Shown piece by piece: positions 29,432-39,595 of a stretch of 64,000 bases of DNA. The DNA is from Acidovorax sp. SUPP3334 (GTDB taxonomy: Bacteria; Pseudomonadota; Gammaproteobacteria; Burkholderiales; Burkholderiaceae_C): positions 16,461 through 80,460 of the forward strand of contig NZ_BQXQ01000024.1 in the NCBI RefSeq assembly GCF_030159055.1. Reading direction: 5' to 3'. Position 1 is the first letter of the stretch, and each line of letters opens with the position of its first letter. The position numbers and the translations under genes were made by a program. The notes beneath the pieces were generated by a model, which made no database searches, was not told where the DNA came from, and was given only the letters and a program-made list of their open reading frames with translations.

Positions 29432-30511
29432 TTGAAAATTTCCAAAATTCTGTGGGGTACGTTGCCGGCAACGGCGTTGGTGTTGGCGGGCTGCGGCGGT
29501 AGCGACTCGCCCCCGAACGTCACGTCGTTCACGGCCAAAGCCGTGGTGTCGGACGGGAGCATCGCCGGCACGCAGACCGACGCCAATCTGAAAAACGGCT
29601 GGGGCATCGCCTTCAACCCCAACGGCTTCGTCTGGATCACGGCGACCAGCACGCAGAAGTCCACCCTTTATGACGGCAACGGTGTGCCCCAGACCCTGGT
29701 GGTCACAGTGCCCCCGGCCGGCAGCGCCCCGGCGAACCCGACCGGCATCATCTTCAGCGGCACCAGCAGCTTTCCCGTCACCAAGAACGGCGTGACGGGC
29801 CCCAGCCGCTTCGTGTTCTCCAGCGAAGACGGCAGCCTCTCCGGCTGGAGCCCCGCCGCAGACCTGGCCAACTCGATCGTCACCTACCGCGACGGCACGG
29901 GCGCCGTGTACAAGGGACTGGCCGTGGCGACCCGCGGCAGCGCCGATTTTCTGTACGCCACCGACTTTCGCAACAGCAAGGTCGACGTGTTCGACACCAC
30001 CTTCCAGAAGGTCCAGCTGGCGGGCAACTTCGCGGACCCGCAGTTGCCGGCGAACTACGCACCCTACGGCATTCAGACGGTCGGCTCGCGCATCTACGTG
30101 ACCTATGCCCAGCAAGACAGCACCCGGCGCAACGCCGTGGCCGGCGCCGGACTGGGAGCGCTGAACGCCTTCAACACCGATGGCACGCTGGCGCAGCGCA
30201 TCGTCGCGCCCGGCGCTCAGCTCAACGCGCCCTGGGGCATCGCCCAGGCGCCCGGCGATTTCGCCGGCGCCAGCAGCCGCCTGATCATCGCCAATGAAGG
30301 CGACGGCACGCTGCAGGCCTTCGATCCCGCAACGGGCGAATGGAAGGGCCCGCTGGCGCAAAAGGACGGAACGACGCTGCAAGTGGACGGCGTGCGCGGG
30401 ATCGCGTTCGGCAACGGCCTGAACCAGCAGCCGCTGAACACGCTGTTCTACGTGGCAGGGCCGAACAAGGGCGTGAACGGCGCCTACGGCCGGGTCGACA
30501 TCCAGCCTTGA
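29432..30511 (+). CDS. TIGR03118-family exported lipoprotein, beta-propeller-like
   Basis: This is a 359-residue protein. The start is decided by the ribosome site: GGAG at 29423-29426 lies five bases before TTG at 29432, whereas the GTG at 29426 overlaps it. The N-terminus MKISKILWGTLPATALVLAG plus Cys is a lipoprotein signal. The rest has NHL/propeller-like strands (NLKNGWGIAFNPNGFVWI, DFLYATDFRNSKVDVFD, LNAPWGIAQAPGDFAG, VDGVRGIAFGNGL) as in the TIGR03118 family of unknown function. It is probably attached to a membrane and faces the periplasm. Confidence 0.8.
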   Translation: MKISKILWGTLPATALVLAGCGGSDSPPNVTSFTAKAVVSDGSIAGTQTDANLKNGWGIAFNPNGFVWITATSTQKSTLYDGNGVPQTLVVTVPPAGSAPANPTGIIFSGTSSFPVTKNGVTGPSRFVFSSEDGSLSGWSPAADLANSIVTYRDGTGAVYKGLAVATRGSADFLYATDFRNSKVDVFDTTFQKVQLAGNFADPQLPANYAPYGIQTVGSRIYVTYAQQDSTRRNAVAGAGLGALNAFNTDGTLAQRIVAPGAQLNAPWGIAQAPGDFAGASSRLIIANEGDGTLQAFDPATGEWKGPLAQKDGTTLQVDGVRGIAFGNGLNQQPLNTLFYVAGPNKGVNGAYGRVDIQP

Positions 30512-30633
30512 TCGAGGGCTGCGCCCGCCACGGAATCGCGTTGCGGGCGGGCCTGGTTTTCTTGAAGACGGCACGCAACGTGCCGCCTTGCCTCCGATCC
30601 CGCTACCGCTTCCATGGCGGGAGCGGCAGCCAA

Positions 30634-31122
30634 TCAGCCGAACAGTGCCCGGTCCAGCCGGCGATACTTTTCATCGCCCACGAGTTCGCGGATCTTCGGG
30701 GCCAGCTCCACCAGGTCTTCGAAGCTCTGCGCTCCCTCTACCGCCAGATTCAGCCGAAAGCCGCGCAACCCGAGGCTGGCGGTGATTTCCGTGGCGATGG
30801 GATAGGCGGCCTTGTAGCGCTCGGTGGGTGACGGGCCGGAATTCGCCACCAGTCCTGCAGCACCTTCGCCAGCGGCGGGCAACCCGTATGCCGCGGCATT
30901 CGACAGATCGGGAACTGTTCCGTCGGGCAACGCCAGCAGGCCTTGCCCGACCATCGCCCGCACGTCGTCCACGGCGATTCCCATGGCCGCGGTGGCGGAC
31001 AGCACCTGCGCCAGCGTGCGCTTTCCGTCGAACAGGATGAAGGCCGATCGCTGCCGGGACGTGAGCATCCCGTGGCGGTCTTTGAGGGCCAGATGGCCTG
31101 CAGGTGTCTTGACGAGTAGCAC
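30634..31122 (-). CDS. Conserved hypothetical cytoplasmic protein
   Basis: This 162-residue protein was not assigned to a named family. GTG at 31122 was chosen because AGGGGGAA lies just upstream on that strand. The N-terminal half (KDRHGMLTSRQRSAFILFDG, then RTLAQVLSATAAMGIAVDDV) resembles a winged-helix-like module sensing 'all-or-none' phosphorylation states in related hypothetical proteins, but this is only an impression. The C-terminal half is helical (TEITASLGLRGFRLNLAVEG, FEDLVELAPKIRELVGDEKY). There is no signal peptide or membrane segment. It stands alone, 145 bp upstream of the symporter's end. Confidence 0.6.
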   Translation of the reverse strand: MLLVKTPAGHLALKDRHGMLTSRQRSAFILFDGKRTLAQVLSATAAMGIAVDDVRAMVGQGLLALPDGTVPDLSNAAAYGLPAAGEGAAGLVANSGPSPTERYKAAYPIATEITASLGLRGFRLNLAVEGAQSFEDLVELAPKIRELVGDEKYRRLDRALFG

Positions 31123-31267
31123 GGTTCCCCCTGATGGTCTCGGCGGCGGTTGGGGGCATGCGCCCGGGCCGATGTCAGCGCAGCGTCGCACGCAGTCGTG
31201 GCTTTGTGAATCCGGGTTTATCCATAACTGTTCGCTCGCCCGCCGATGCCTTCGGCAGGCCGCCGGA

Positions 31268-33424
31268 TCACGGCCCTGGCGAACGTGGGTCCAGCAACGG
31301 CGCCGCGCCTGCCGTGCGCGTGAACAGGCTCACCAGCCAGGCCGTCACCAGCCCCACCGGCACGCCGAAGACGCCCGCCGAAATCGGCTGGATGCCGAAC
31401 CACAGGCCGTTGGCCAGCAGCACTGGCGACACCAGGGCGCGCACCGCTTCCACGTGCGAGAGCAGGTAGTACACCGTCACGCCCAGCCCGCACAGCATGC
31501 CCGCCACCGCGCCCTGCCGCGTGGCCCCCCGCCAGAAGATGCCCAGCACCATCGCCGGCACGAACGCCGAGGCCGCGAGCGAGAAGGACGCCGACACCAT
31601 GGGCAGGATTTCCGACCGTTTGAGCGCCGCCACGAATGCGGCGAACAGCGCGACGGCCAGCAGCGCGAATTTGGACAGGATCACCCGCCGCTCGGGCGAG
31701 GCCTTGCGCCTGCTTTCTTGAAAGTACAGATCGCGCACCAACGCATTGCTGATGGTGAGCAGCAGCCCGTCGGCGGTGGAGAGCGCCGCGGCAAGGCCGC
31801 CGGCCGCCACCAGCCCAGAGATCACATAGGGCAGCCCGCCGAGTTCGGGCGTGGCCAGCATGATCAGGTCGGCCCCGAAGCGGATCTCGCCGAACTGCAC
31901 GATGCCGTCGCGGTTCACGTCCTCCACCGACAGCAGCGCCGTGTCCACCCGCGCCCACTGCCCGATCCAGTTGGGCAAGGCGTCGAACGGGCTGCCGACG
32001 AGATTGCTCATGACCTCGAACTTGACCAGCACCGCCAGCGCCGGCGCGCTGAGGTACAGCAGCGCGATGAAAAACAGTGACCACGCCACCGATGACCGCG
32101 CCGCGGCCACCGACGGCACGGTGTAGTAGCGCGTGAGCAGATGCGGCAGCCCCGCCGTGCCCACCATGAGGCAGAACATCAGCGCGAGGAAGTTGCGTCG
32201 CGTGTCTTCATAAGCACGCTGGGCCTCGGGCGAACCCTGGGGATCGCCCGCGTAGGGCTGGCTGTGCGGCGGCAGGCCACCCAGCGGATGCGCGCGCTCA
32301 TCGCTCTCGCGCATCTCGCGGCTCCAGCGCTCGCGGGCCGTGTCTTCGTCGCGCGGCATGGTGGCCAGTTCGCGGCTGGCGGCCACGATCAGGCCGACAT
32401 CGGCGTTCTGGTCGCGCAACTGGCGGATACGCTGGCGTGCCGCTTCGCGCTCGTGCTCCAGCGCCGCCCCCACGTCCTGCAGCCGGGCTTGCAGGTCCTT
32501 GGCACGGGCCTGGTAGGCCGCCAGAACCTGCCGCTCGGCGGGGTCTTCCAGCAACCGGGCTTCCATGCTGGCGATCTTGCCGATCTGTGCGCCGTAAACC
32601 AGAGGCGCCAAGGGATTGCCCAGTTGCTTGTAGGCCAGCCAGGAAACGGGAATCAGGAACGCCAGCAGCACCATCACGTATTGCGCCACCTGGGTCCAGG
32701 TGATGGCGCGCATGCCACCCAAGAAGGAGCACAGCAGCACGCCGCCCAGCCCCAGCATGATGCCGATCTCGAACTGCACGCCCGTGAGGCGCGAGGCGAT
32801 CAGCCCCACCCCATAAATCTGCGCCACCACATAGGTGAACGAGCACAGCACCGCCGCCAGCGCGGCGATCACGCGTGGCCAGCGCCCGCCGAACCGCACC
32901 TGGAAGAACTCCGGGATGGTGTAGAGGTTCATGGCCCGCAGGTGGGGGGCGATCAGCAACGCCACCAGGCAGAACCCGCCCGTCCAGCCGAGCAGGTAGG
33001 CCAGCCCGCCCGCCTGCCCCGGAACGCCCGAAAACCCCTGCAGGTAAAGCGCTCCGGACAGGCTGATGAAAGAGGCGGCACTCATCCAGTCGGCCGCCGC
33101 CGCCATGCCGTTGTAGACCGCAGGAATGCGCCGCCCGGCGACGTAATATTCGTCGGCATCGGTCGTACGGCCGTACACGCCGATGGCCGCGTACACCATC
33201 ACGGACAGGAACAGAAAGATGGGCCCGATCCAGTGGCGCGACAAGCCGCGCTGCTCGGCCCAGGCCATGATGGCCAGGAACGCGATCACCCCGGTCACGT
33301 AGAGCGCGAGGATGCGGCGCAGCCGCCGACCGTAGGCAGCCTGCGACGCAGAGTCCGCGGCGCTGTCAGCCACGCGGGTGGGCTCCGTGGGCGGCTGAGG
33401 ATGTGTGCGAGGCGGCGAGCGCAT
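31268..33424 (-). CDS. Sodium:solute symporter (VC_2705-like, acetate/organic-acid type)
   Basis: This protein has about 718 residues and some 12-14 membrane helices. The SSS-family sequence includes DADEYYVAGRRIPAVYNGMA, AADWMSAASFISLSGALYLQ, GGMRAITWTQVAQYVMVLL and LPHLLTRYYTVPSVAAARSS. A charged coiled-coil loop (residues about 280-345, rich in Glu/Arg/Gln) interrupts the helices, as in the VC_2705 subgroup. It follows the DUF4212 gene, which is the usual small partner, and overlaps it by 59 bp. ATG at 33424 was taken; ATG at 33502 would add a Pro-Val repeat encoded by the 9-bp tandem repeat. Confidence 0.88.
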   Translation of the reverse strand: MRSPPRTHPQPPTEPTRVADSAADSASQAAYGRRLRRILALYVTGVIAFLAIMAWAEQRGLSRHWIGPIFLFLSVMVYAAIGVYGRTTDADEYYVAGRRIPAVYNGMAAAADWMSAASFISLSGALYLQGFSGVPGQAGGLAYLLGWTGGFCLVALLIAPHLRAMNLYTIPEFFQVRFGGRWPRVIAALAAVLCSFTYVVAQIYGVGLIASRLTGVQFEIGIMLGLGGVLLCSFLGGMRAITWTQVAQYVMVLLAFLIPVSWLAYKQLGNPLAPLVYGAQIGKIASMEARLLEDPAERQVLAAYQARAKDLQARLQDVGAALEHEREAARQRIRQLRDQNADVGLIVAASRELATMPRDEDTARERWSREMRESDERAHPLGGLPPHSQPYAGDPQGSPEAQRAYEDTRRNFLALMFCLMVGTAGLPHLLTRYYTVPSVAAARSSVAWSLFFIALLYLSAPALAVLVKFEVMSNLVGSPFDALPNWIGQWARVDTALLSVEDVNRDGIVQFGEIRFGADLIMLATPELGGLPYVISGLVAAGGLAAALSTADGLLLTISNALVRDLYFQESRRKASPERRVILSKFALLAVALFAAFVAALKRSEILPMVSASFSLAASAFVPAMVLGIFWRGATRQGAVAGMLCGLGVTVYYLLSHVEAVRALVSPVLLANGLWFGIQPISAGVFGVPVGLVTAWLVSLFTRTAGAAPLLDPRSPGP

Positions 33425-33773
33425 CGACCGCCGTGGCGGGACTGGCGGGACTGGCGGGACTGGCGGGACTGGCGGGACTGGCGGCACGAACGTTCGCCGC
33501 ATCCTGCCGCTCGAAGTGGTTCATGGCCGCGCAGTAGATCGCCACGATGCCGATGAACACCAGCACCGCGCCCTGCGACGCGATCCAGTACCCCAGCGGC
33601 CAGTCGCCGACCATGATTTGCAGGTCACGGGCGAAATAGCAGGCGCCGAAGGACACCGCTGCCCATGCCAGCAGCAAGCCCGCCTTCAGCCAGAGGTGGC
33701 GGGCGTCGTGCAGGTCGGGCGGAAAGAGGTGCCCGGCCCCTTGCTCCTCGGTCGCCTGCGGGCGCGTGGGCAT
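33366..33773 (-). CDS. DUF4212 small membrane subunit of the symporter
   Basis: This 135-residue protein has two membrane helices (LWLKAGLLLAWAAVSFGACY and YWIASQGAVLVFIGIVAIYC) and the typical short HFERQD segment after helix 2. DUF4212 proteins are encoded just ahead of VC_2705-type symporters and are thought to be small subunits. The C-terminal tail contains a Ser-Pro-Ala repeat encoded by five 9-bp units, probably variable in length. Confidence 0.85.
   Translation of the reverse strand: MPTRPQATEEQGAGHLFPPDLHDARHLWLKAGLLLAWAAVSFGACYFARDLQIMVGDWPLGYWIASQGAVLVFIGIVAIYCAAMNHFERQDAANVRAASPASPASPASPASPATAVDALAASHTSSAAHGAHPRG
33435..33479. repeat. 9-bp tandem repeat (GGCGGGACT)5
   Basis: Five exact 9-bp units plus a partial sixth lie in the tail of the DUF4212 gene and just before the symporter start. 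Because the unit is three codons long, copy-number change alters the tail by Ser-Pro-Ala steps without shifting the frame, and it changes the distance in front of the symporter start. Confidence 0.9.
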
Positions 33774-33792
33774 GGTGGCCGGACCGGGGCCG

Positions 33793-36183
33793 TCAGCGGG
33801 CCAGTTGCTGCCAGGTGGCGATCACGCTGTCGGGGTTGAGCGAGATCGACGAGATGCCTTCCTTGGCCAGCCACTCGGCGAAGTCAGGATGGTCGCTGGG
33901 CCCCTGGCCGCAGATGCCCACGTACTTGCCCTGCGCCTTGCACGCGGCGATGGCACGCGACAGCAGCGCCAGCACGGCCGGGTCGCGTTCGTCGAAGTCC
34001 TGCGCGAGCAGTTCGAGCCCCGAGTCGCGGTCCAGGCCCAGGGTGAGCTGGGTCAGGTCGTTGGAGCCGACCGAGAAGCCGTCGAAGTACTGCAGGAACT
34101 CGTCGGCCAGCACGGCGTTGCTGGGCACCTCGCACATCATGATGACCTTGAGGTCGTCCTTGCCGCGCTGCAGCCCATGCTTGGCCAGCAACTGGGTGAC
34201 CTTGTCGGCCTGGCCCAGCGTGCGCACGAAAGGCACCATCACCTGCACGTTGGTCAGGCCCATCTCGCCGCGCACGCGCTTGATGGCGTCGCATTCCATC
34301 GCGAACGCCTCGCCGAAATCGGCGCTGATGTAGCGCGCCGCGCCGCGAAAGCCCAGCATCGGGTTTTCTTCCTCGGGCTCGTAGCGGCTGCCGCCGATGA
34401 GCTTGCGGTATTCGTTGGATTTGAAGTCCGACAGGCGCACGATCACCGGCTTGGGCCAGAAAGCAGCGGCGATGGTCGCCACGCCCTCGGCCACCTTGTC
34501 CACGTAGAACGCACGGGGCGAGGCATGGCCGCGCGCCACCGACTCCACCGCCTTCTTCAGGTCGGCATCGACGGCGGGGTAGTCCAGGATGGCCTTGGGA
34601 TGCACGCCGATGTTGTTGTTGATGATGAACTCCAGCCGGGCCAGGCCCACGCCGTCGTTGGGCAGCTGGCAGAAGTCGAAGGCCAGTTGCGGATTGCCAA
34701 CGTTCATCATGATCTTGGTGCTGATCTTGGGCATTTCGCCGCGCTGCACTTCGGTCACTTCGGTTTCGAGCAGGCCGTCGTAGATCTTGCCGGTGTCGCC
34801 CTCGGCGCAGCTCACGGTCACCAGGGTGCCGTCTTTCAGCAGGCTGGTGGCATCGCCGCAGCCCACCACGGCCGGAATGCCGAGTTCACGCGCGATGATG
34901 GCCGCGTGGCAGGTGCGCCCGCCGCGGTTGGTGACGATGGCGCTGGCGCGCTTCATCACGGGTTCCCAGTTGGGGTCGGTCATGTCGGTCACCAGCACGT
35001 CGCCGGGCTGCACCTTGTCCATCTCGGCGATGTCGCTCACCAGGCGCACGGGGCCGGTGCCGATCTTCTGGCCGATGGCGCGGCCTTCGGCCAGCACGGT
35101 TCCGGTGCCTTTCAGCTTGAAGCGCTGTTCGGCCTGGCCCTTGGACTGGCTCTTCACCGTCTCGGGGCGCGCCTGAAGGATGTACAGCAGGCCGTCGGTG
35201 CCGTCCTTGCCCCATTCGATGTCCATGGGGCGGCAGTAGTGCTGCTCGATCACCAGGGCGTAGTGGGCGAGTTGCTCCACGTCGGCATCGGACAGCGAGA
35301 ACCGGTTGCGCTGCTCGGTCGCCACGTCCACCGTCTTGACGAGCTTGCCCGTAGCGGCCTTCTCATCGGCGGAGGCAAACACCATCTGCACCAGCTTGGA
35401 GCCCAGGTTGCGGCGGATCACGGCCTTGTTGCCGGCCTGCAGCATGGGCTTGTGCACGTAGAACTCGTCGGGGTTCACGGCGCCCTGCACCACCGTCTCG
35501 CCCAGGCCGTAGCTGCTGGTGATGAAGACCACCTGGTCGAAACCGGACTCGGTGTCGATGGTGAACATCACGCCGGCCGCGCCCAGATCGGAGCGCACCA
35601 TGCGCTGAACGCCGGCCGACAGGGCGACCACGTCATGCGCGAAGCCCTTGTGCACGCGGTAGCTGATGGCACGGTCGTTGTACAGGGAAGCGAACACTTC
35701 CTTCATCTTGTGCAGCACATCGTCGATGCCGACCACGTTGAGGAAAGTCTCTTGCTGGCCGGCGAACGAGGCGTCGGGCAGGTCTTCCGCCGTGGCAGAG
35801 GAACGCACGGCGAAACTGGCCTGGGGATTGCCTTCGGAAAGCGTTGCGAAGGCTTCGGCGATGGCCTGCTGCAGGTCGGCCGGGAATGGCTGGGCCTCGA
35901 CCATGGCACGGATCTCGGCGCCGGCGGCGGCCAGGGCGCGCACGTCTTCGGTGTCCAGCGCGGCCAGGCGCTTGCTGATCTTGTCGGCCAGTCCGTCGTG
36001 CGCGAGGAACTGGCGGAAGGCGTGCGCCGTGGTGGCAAAGCCCGTGGGGACGCGAACGCCCTGGGGCAGTTGGGAGATCATCTCGCCGAGGGAGGCGTTT
36101 TTGCCGCCTACCGACTCGACATCGGTCATTCTCAGGTTTTCAAACGGAACGACCAGGGCGGTCGCGTTGAAGAGTGCAGACAT
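33793..36183 (-). CDS. ppsA: Phosphoenolpyruvate synthase
   Basis: This 796-residue enzyme converts pyruvate and ATP to phosphoenolpyruvate, AMP and phosphate for gluconeogenesis. The N-terminal nucleotide-binding part opens with [18 protein letters not shown]. The swivelling phosphohistidine domain carries [20 protein letters not shown] (active His near 426). The C-terminal PEP/pyruvate barrel includes [30 protein letters not shown] and the catalytic Cys in [13 protein letters not shown] (near 759). ATG at 36183 gives the usual N-terminus; ATG at 36129 is too short. It is divergent from ppsR, its regulator. Confidence 0.97.
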   Translation of the reverse strand: MSALFNATALVVPFENLRMTDVESVGGKNASLGEMISQLPQGVRVPTGFATTAHAFRQFLAHDGLADKISKRLAALDTEDVRALAAAGAEIRAMVEAQPFPADLQQAIAEAFATLSEGNPQASFAVRSSATAEDLPDASFAGQQETFLNVVGIDDVLHKMKEVFASLYNDRAISYRVHKGFAHDVVALSAGVQRMVRSDLGAAGVMFTIDTESGFDQVVFITSSYGLGETVVQGAVNPDEFYVHKPMLQAGNKAVIRRNLGSKLVQMVFASADEKAATGKLVKTVDVATEQRNRFSLSDADVEQLAHYALVIEQHYCRPMDIEWGKDGTDGLLYILQARPETVKSQSKGQAEQRFKLKGTGTVLAEGRAIGQKIGTGPVRLVSDIAEMDKVQPGDVLVTDMTDPNWEPVMKRASAIVTNRGGRTCHAAIIARELGIPAVVGCGDATSLLKDGTLVTVSCAEGDTGKIYDGLLETEVTEVQRGEMPKISTKIMMNVGNPQLAFDFCQLPNDGVGLARLEFIINNNIGVHPKAILDYPAVDADLKKAVESVARGHASPRAFYVDKVAEGVATIAAAFWPKPVIVRLSDFKSNEYRKLIGGSRYEPEEENPMLGFRGAARYISADFGEAFAMECDAIKRVRGEMGLTNVQVMVPFVRTLGQADKVTQLLAKHGLQRGKDDLKVIMMCEVPSNAVLADEFLQYFDGFSVGSNDLTQLTLGLDRDSGLELLAQDFDERDPAVLALLSRAIAACKAQGKYVGICGQGPSDHPDFAEWLAKEGISSISLNPDSVIATWQQLAR

Positions 36184-36405
36184 GGGATAGCTCCAGAAGT
36201 TGAAACTGGGTCTGCGCCTGCGCTCCCGAGGAGCAATTGCGGGCGAGCGCCCATGCACGGCGTTCGGCTTGGTTGTTGTGGTTGTGGGCCGCCGGGGGTG
36301 TGCATGGTGGGAATTTGGATAATGGGCGCCATTGTAGGCTCGCCCTGCGCGGCCGCGCTGGCAGCGGGCTGACGGCCTTGTTTCACTTTTCGGAAACCCC
36401 TGCCC

Positions 36406-37227
36406 ATGCACACGCGCACCGTTTTCTTCATCTCCGACGGCACCGGCATCACGGCCGAGACCTTCGGCAACGCCATCCTGGCCCAGTTCGACATGAAGCC
36501 GCGCCACGTGCGCCTGCCCTTCATAGACACCGAGGACAAAGCCCACCAGGCCGTGCGGCAGATCAACCACACGGCGGAAGTCGAGGGCAAGAAGCCCATC
36601 GTCTTCACGACGCTGGTCAACATGGGCGTGCTTCGCGTGATCCAGGAGGGCTGCAAGGGCATGCTGTTGGACATGTTCGGCACGTTCATCCGGCCGCTGG
36701 AGACCGAGCTGGGCACCAAGTCGCACCACCGGGTGGGACGATTTTCGGACGTGAGCCTGAGCAAGGAATACACCGACCGCATCGAGGCGATCAACTTCAG
36801 CCTGGACCACGACGATGGCCAGAGCCACCGTGACCTGGCCGGCGCCGACGTGATCCTGGTGGGCGTGTCGCGCAGCGGCAAGACGCCGACCAGCCTGTAC
36901 CTGGCCATGCAATGCGGCTTGAAGGTGGCCAACTACCCGCTGATTCCCGAAGACTTCGAACGGCGCCAGCTGCCTCCGGCCCTGGAGCCCCACCGCAAGA
37001 AGATCTTCGGGCTGACCATCCAGCCCGAACGGCTCTCGCAGATCCGCAACGAACGGCGTCCTAATTCCAAATATGCGGCGCTGGACAACTGCCGCAATGA
37101 AGTGTCCGAAGCCGAAGCCATGATGCGGCGCGCGGGCATCCGCTGGCTGTCAACGACCACCAAGAGCATCGAGGAAATCGCCACGACCATCCTGCAGGAA
37201 GTGCGTCCTGAGCGGCTGGTGTATTAA
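36406..37227 (+). CDS. ppsR: PEP synthase regulatory protein (bifunctional kinase/pyrophosphorylase)
   Basis: This 273-residue DUF299 protein inactivates PpsA by ADP-dependent phosphorylation and reactivates it by phosphorolysis. [20 protein letters not shown] is the conserved start, and the P-loop [17 protein letters not shown] lies near residue 152. [10 protein letters not shown] and [19 protein letters not shown] complete the signature. It is transcribed divergently from ppsA with a 222-bp gap that should hold both promoters. It is the last gene with ordinary chromosomal composition before the accessory zone. Confidence 0.95.
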   Translation: MHTRTVFFISDGTGITAETFGNAILAQFDMKPRHVRLPFIDTEDKAHQAVRQINHTAEVEGKKPIVFTTLVNMGVLRVIQEGCKGMLLDMFGTFIRPLETELGTKSHHRVGRFSDVSLSKEYTDRIEAINFSLDHDDGQSHRDLAGADVILVGVSRSGKTPTSLYLAMQCGLKVANYPLIPEDFERRQLPPALEPHRKKIFGLTIQPERLSQIRNERRPNSKYAALDNCRNEVSEAEAMMRRAGIRWLSTTTKSIEEIATTILQEVRPERLVY

Positions 37228-37352
37228 TCGGTAACGACTTGGTCAGACGAATCAGCGGCTGAACAGAAAGCATCCCTTTATTATTTGTGGATGGACAGAG
37301 ACGGCTTCGCACAGCCTTCCGTCGGTCTATCGGTTAATAAAAAGGGAGAACG

Positions 37353-38009
37353 ATGGCTGAAATCGAGTGTCGTGCATCCAACAATTCACCTACGTGGGGG
37401 TTGATTGATCTATTTGCTTGGAAGCTGATTCCGGACCGCTTGGGTGGTGGCCGACAATACATCCAGAACTTCAAGGACGCGTGGGTTCGTCATAACAAGC
37501 AGTACATCCTTGAAGCTGCCACCAAATATCGACTTCCCCCGCCATTGTTGGCTGGTGTTTGCTGGATCGAGGTGGGAGGCGATCCCAGTTTCATCGATCG
37601 TGTCGCCTTTGAAGTTCGTTCATTCGACTGGAGCGGCCCTCCTGCCATCGACAAAATGGCGATCACCCGGCACCCGAACAAAACCTCTTTCGGCTCTGTC
37701 AGCATTCAAATCCGCACCGCCGGCGAGACGATGGGCATTCCCGCTTCCGCCATGTCGGTCACCCAATCGAGGGGACTCGCCAACTGCCTGCAAAGGGATG
37801 TTTTCAATATCGACGTTGTGGCGCAGCATCTGAGGCAATTGGCCGACCACGATCAGTACACCTTTCCGCTGAGCATGGAACAGGTCCGCATCATCGGCGC
37901 GCGCTACAACAGAGGCGTGGGTCTGTCTTTGGAGCAGATTCAACAGAATACGAGCTATGGAAACTTCATCGTCAATTTTTGGCCGCGGTTCACCAGCCTG
38001 ATTGAATAA
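37353..38009 (+). CDS. Lytic-transglycosylase-like protein without signal peptide (candidate secreted toxin)
   Basis: This 218-residue protein is not a named family member, but the four blocks of the SLT/lysozyme-like fold can be seen in order. They are LLAGVCWIEVGGDPSFID (candidate catalytic Glu73), SFGSVSIQIRTAGETMG (the position of the family's G-x-MQI-x-P-x-TA block), VFNIDVVAQHLRQLA, and VRIIGARYNRG (the AAYNAG position). There is no signal peptide, so any action on the cell wall would need another export route, such as type VI secretion. A GGGAGAACG site precedes the ATG. It is lower in GC than its neighbours and lies 18 bp before a small membrane protein gene. Confidence 0.6.
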   Translation: MAEIECRASNNSPTWGLIDLFAWKLIPDRLGGGRQYIQNFKDAWVRHNKQYILEAATKYRLPPPLLAGVCWIEVGGDPSFIDRVAFEVRSFDWSGPPAIDKMAITRHPNKTSFGSVSIQIRTAGETMGIPASAMSVTQSRGLANCLQRDVFNIDVVAQHLRQLADHDQYTFPLSMEQVRIIGARYNRGVGLSLEQIQQNTSYGNFIVNFWPRFTSLIE

Positions 38010-38027
38010 GAATGAGGTCCATCAGCC

Positions 38028-38324
38028 ATGAATAAATTATTGCGGATCACCCTCCATACGGCGTCGATATTCGGCCTGTTGGTCATGGCGCTTCTGCCAG
38101 GGAATCAATACGACTTTATGCACGAGATGGACCCGTCCATCCCTGCCAATGCCATCGAAAACGGATCAAACAATGCCATCGTGGCCACGATTGCGATTTT
38201 CGCAATCGTCGCAGTAATGCAAATTGCCCTCGCAGTGAAAGCATCCAGGCCACAGGCTCGCGTTCTGCCCGTGATGCAGATTCTTCTTGGCCTGACGATC
38301 CTTGCGGTCAAAGTGACCGGGTAA
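38028..38324 (+). CDS. Small membrane protein (candidate immunity protein)
   Basis: This 98-residue protein has an N-terminal hydrophobic helix (LHTASIFGLLVMALLP) and two later helices (AIVATIAIFAIVAVMQIALA and VLPVMQILLGLTILAVKV), leaving a short polar loop of about 25 residues outside. No family was recognised. It lies directly after the transglycosylase-like gene and shares its lower GC. Inner-membrane proteins with an outer loop are common immunity partners of wall-targeting toxins; this role is inferred from position only. Confidence 0.55.
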   Translation: MNKLLRITLHTASIFGLLVMALLPGNQYDFMHEMDPSIPANAIENGSNNAIVATIAIFAIVAVMQIALAVKASRPQARVLPVMQILLGLTILAVKVTG

Positions 38325-38483
38325 GCTGAAAAGATTGCGGGAAAGTGCCTCCTACCTTGTTCTACTTGGGCTGTTGTTGTGGCGTGCCGCTACCCTGGGA
38401 GCAGTAGTGCTGATGGCGGTTGGCCGCCGTCAAGAGAAAGGCCGTCATATCCATCAATGATCACCCGGACGTCAGGCGTGCTT
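38325..38483. other. Non-coding junction left of the IS630 element
   Basis: About 160 bp hold no gene. The missing half of the IS5-family transposase is not found here, so the IS630 insertion was accompanied or followed by loss of neighbouring DNA. Confidence 0.4.
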
Positions 38484-39595
38484 TATTCATAAGTCAGTAA
38501 CTTAGAGAACACTCTCTTGCGCAGTGCGGCGATCGGTGCTTTCATTGACGGCATGAAACGAGACGGACGCACCCTGGCCCACAATGTGTTGGAAGAAATG
38601 CGCATGCTGGCCGTACAGCGCATGCGCGAAGGAGAGTCGCCAGCAGCGGTGGCGGCTTCCTTTGGCATGCACAGGGGCTGGGCCTACAAGTGCAAAGCCG
38701 CTGCCAGCGGGCGCGGAAATGGGCTGCGCGCGCTGCGCTCGACCAAAGGCACAGGCCGCCCGCGCAGCCTCACACCCGTGCAGGAGCGCCAGGTTTTTCG
38801 CTGGGTCAACGGCAAAAACCCACGCCAGCACGGCTTCGACTTTGGCCTGTGGACGCGCCAGATTGTGCGAGAACTGGTGGCGCAGCGTTTTGGGGTGAAC
38901 CTGTCGCTGGCCAGCATCGGAGCCTTGCTCGCGCGTCTGGGCCTGACACCGCAAAAGCCCTTGCAACGAGCTTACCAACGTGACCCGCAAGCCATTGAGC
39001 GCTGGGTCACCGAGACCTATCCGGCCATTGCCCGGCAGGCCAAGCGGGACAAGGCCGAAGTCTTCTTCTGGGACGAGTCGGGCTTTCGCGCTGATGCCGT
39101 GCATGGCAAGACCTGGGGAGCCAAGGGCCAGACCCCGGTCGTGGAGCGCCCGGGCCAGCGCCAGTCGATCTCGGCGGCCTCAGCCGTCAACTCCAAAGGG
39201 GCGTTCTGGTTTGAGACCTACCAGGGAGCGCTTACAGGCGAGTTGTTCGTGCAACTGCTCAAGAACATGATGGCCGAGCGTGAGAAACCCGTGCACTTGG
39301 TCGTCGATGGCTTGCCGGCTCACAAGAAGGCCCTCGTCAAGCAATACGTGGCAAGCACGGCAGGCGCATCGACGTTGCACTTCCTGCCCGGCTATGCGCC
39401 AGACCTCAATCCAGATGAGCTGGTATGGAGCCACGCCAAGCGCACAGGGGTGGCGCGCAGTCCATTGCGAAAGGGAGACAAGCTCAAGGAGCGTGTGGAT
39501 GCGCAGTTGCAGTCGGTGGCTGAAGATCCTGCACTCATCAGGTCAGGTCATTCTTCAGACACCCATCTGTCGCCTATATTTCTGACTTTTGAGTA
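38484..39595 (+). mobile_element. IS630-family insertion sequence
   Basis: The element is bounded by TA dinucleotides (38484-38485 and 39594-39595), the expected IS630 target duplication. The inner ends TTCATAAGTCAGTAACTTAG (left) and, reverse-complemented, CTCAAAAGTCAGAAATATAG (right) are imperfect inverted repeats of about 20 bp. The flanks GCTT and AAGC are complementary around the TA. The single transposase gene runs into the right repeat, and its stop codon uses the target TA. It is inserted in an IS5-family remnant. Confidence 0.8.

Noticed and set aside
33766..36372. 868-codon open frame opposite ppsA
   Set aside because: It is a mirror of the ppsA coding strand in high-GC DNA. The His-rich, low-complexity translation has no family features, while ppsA is complete.
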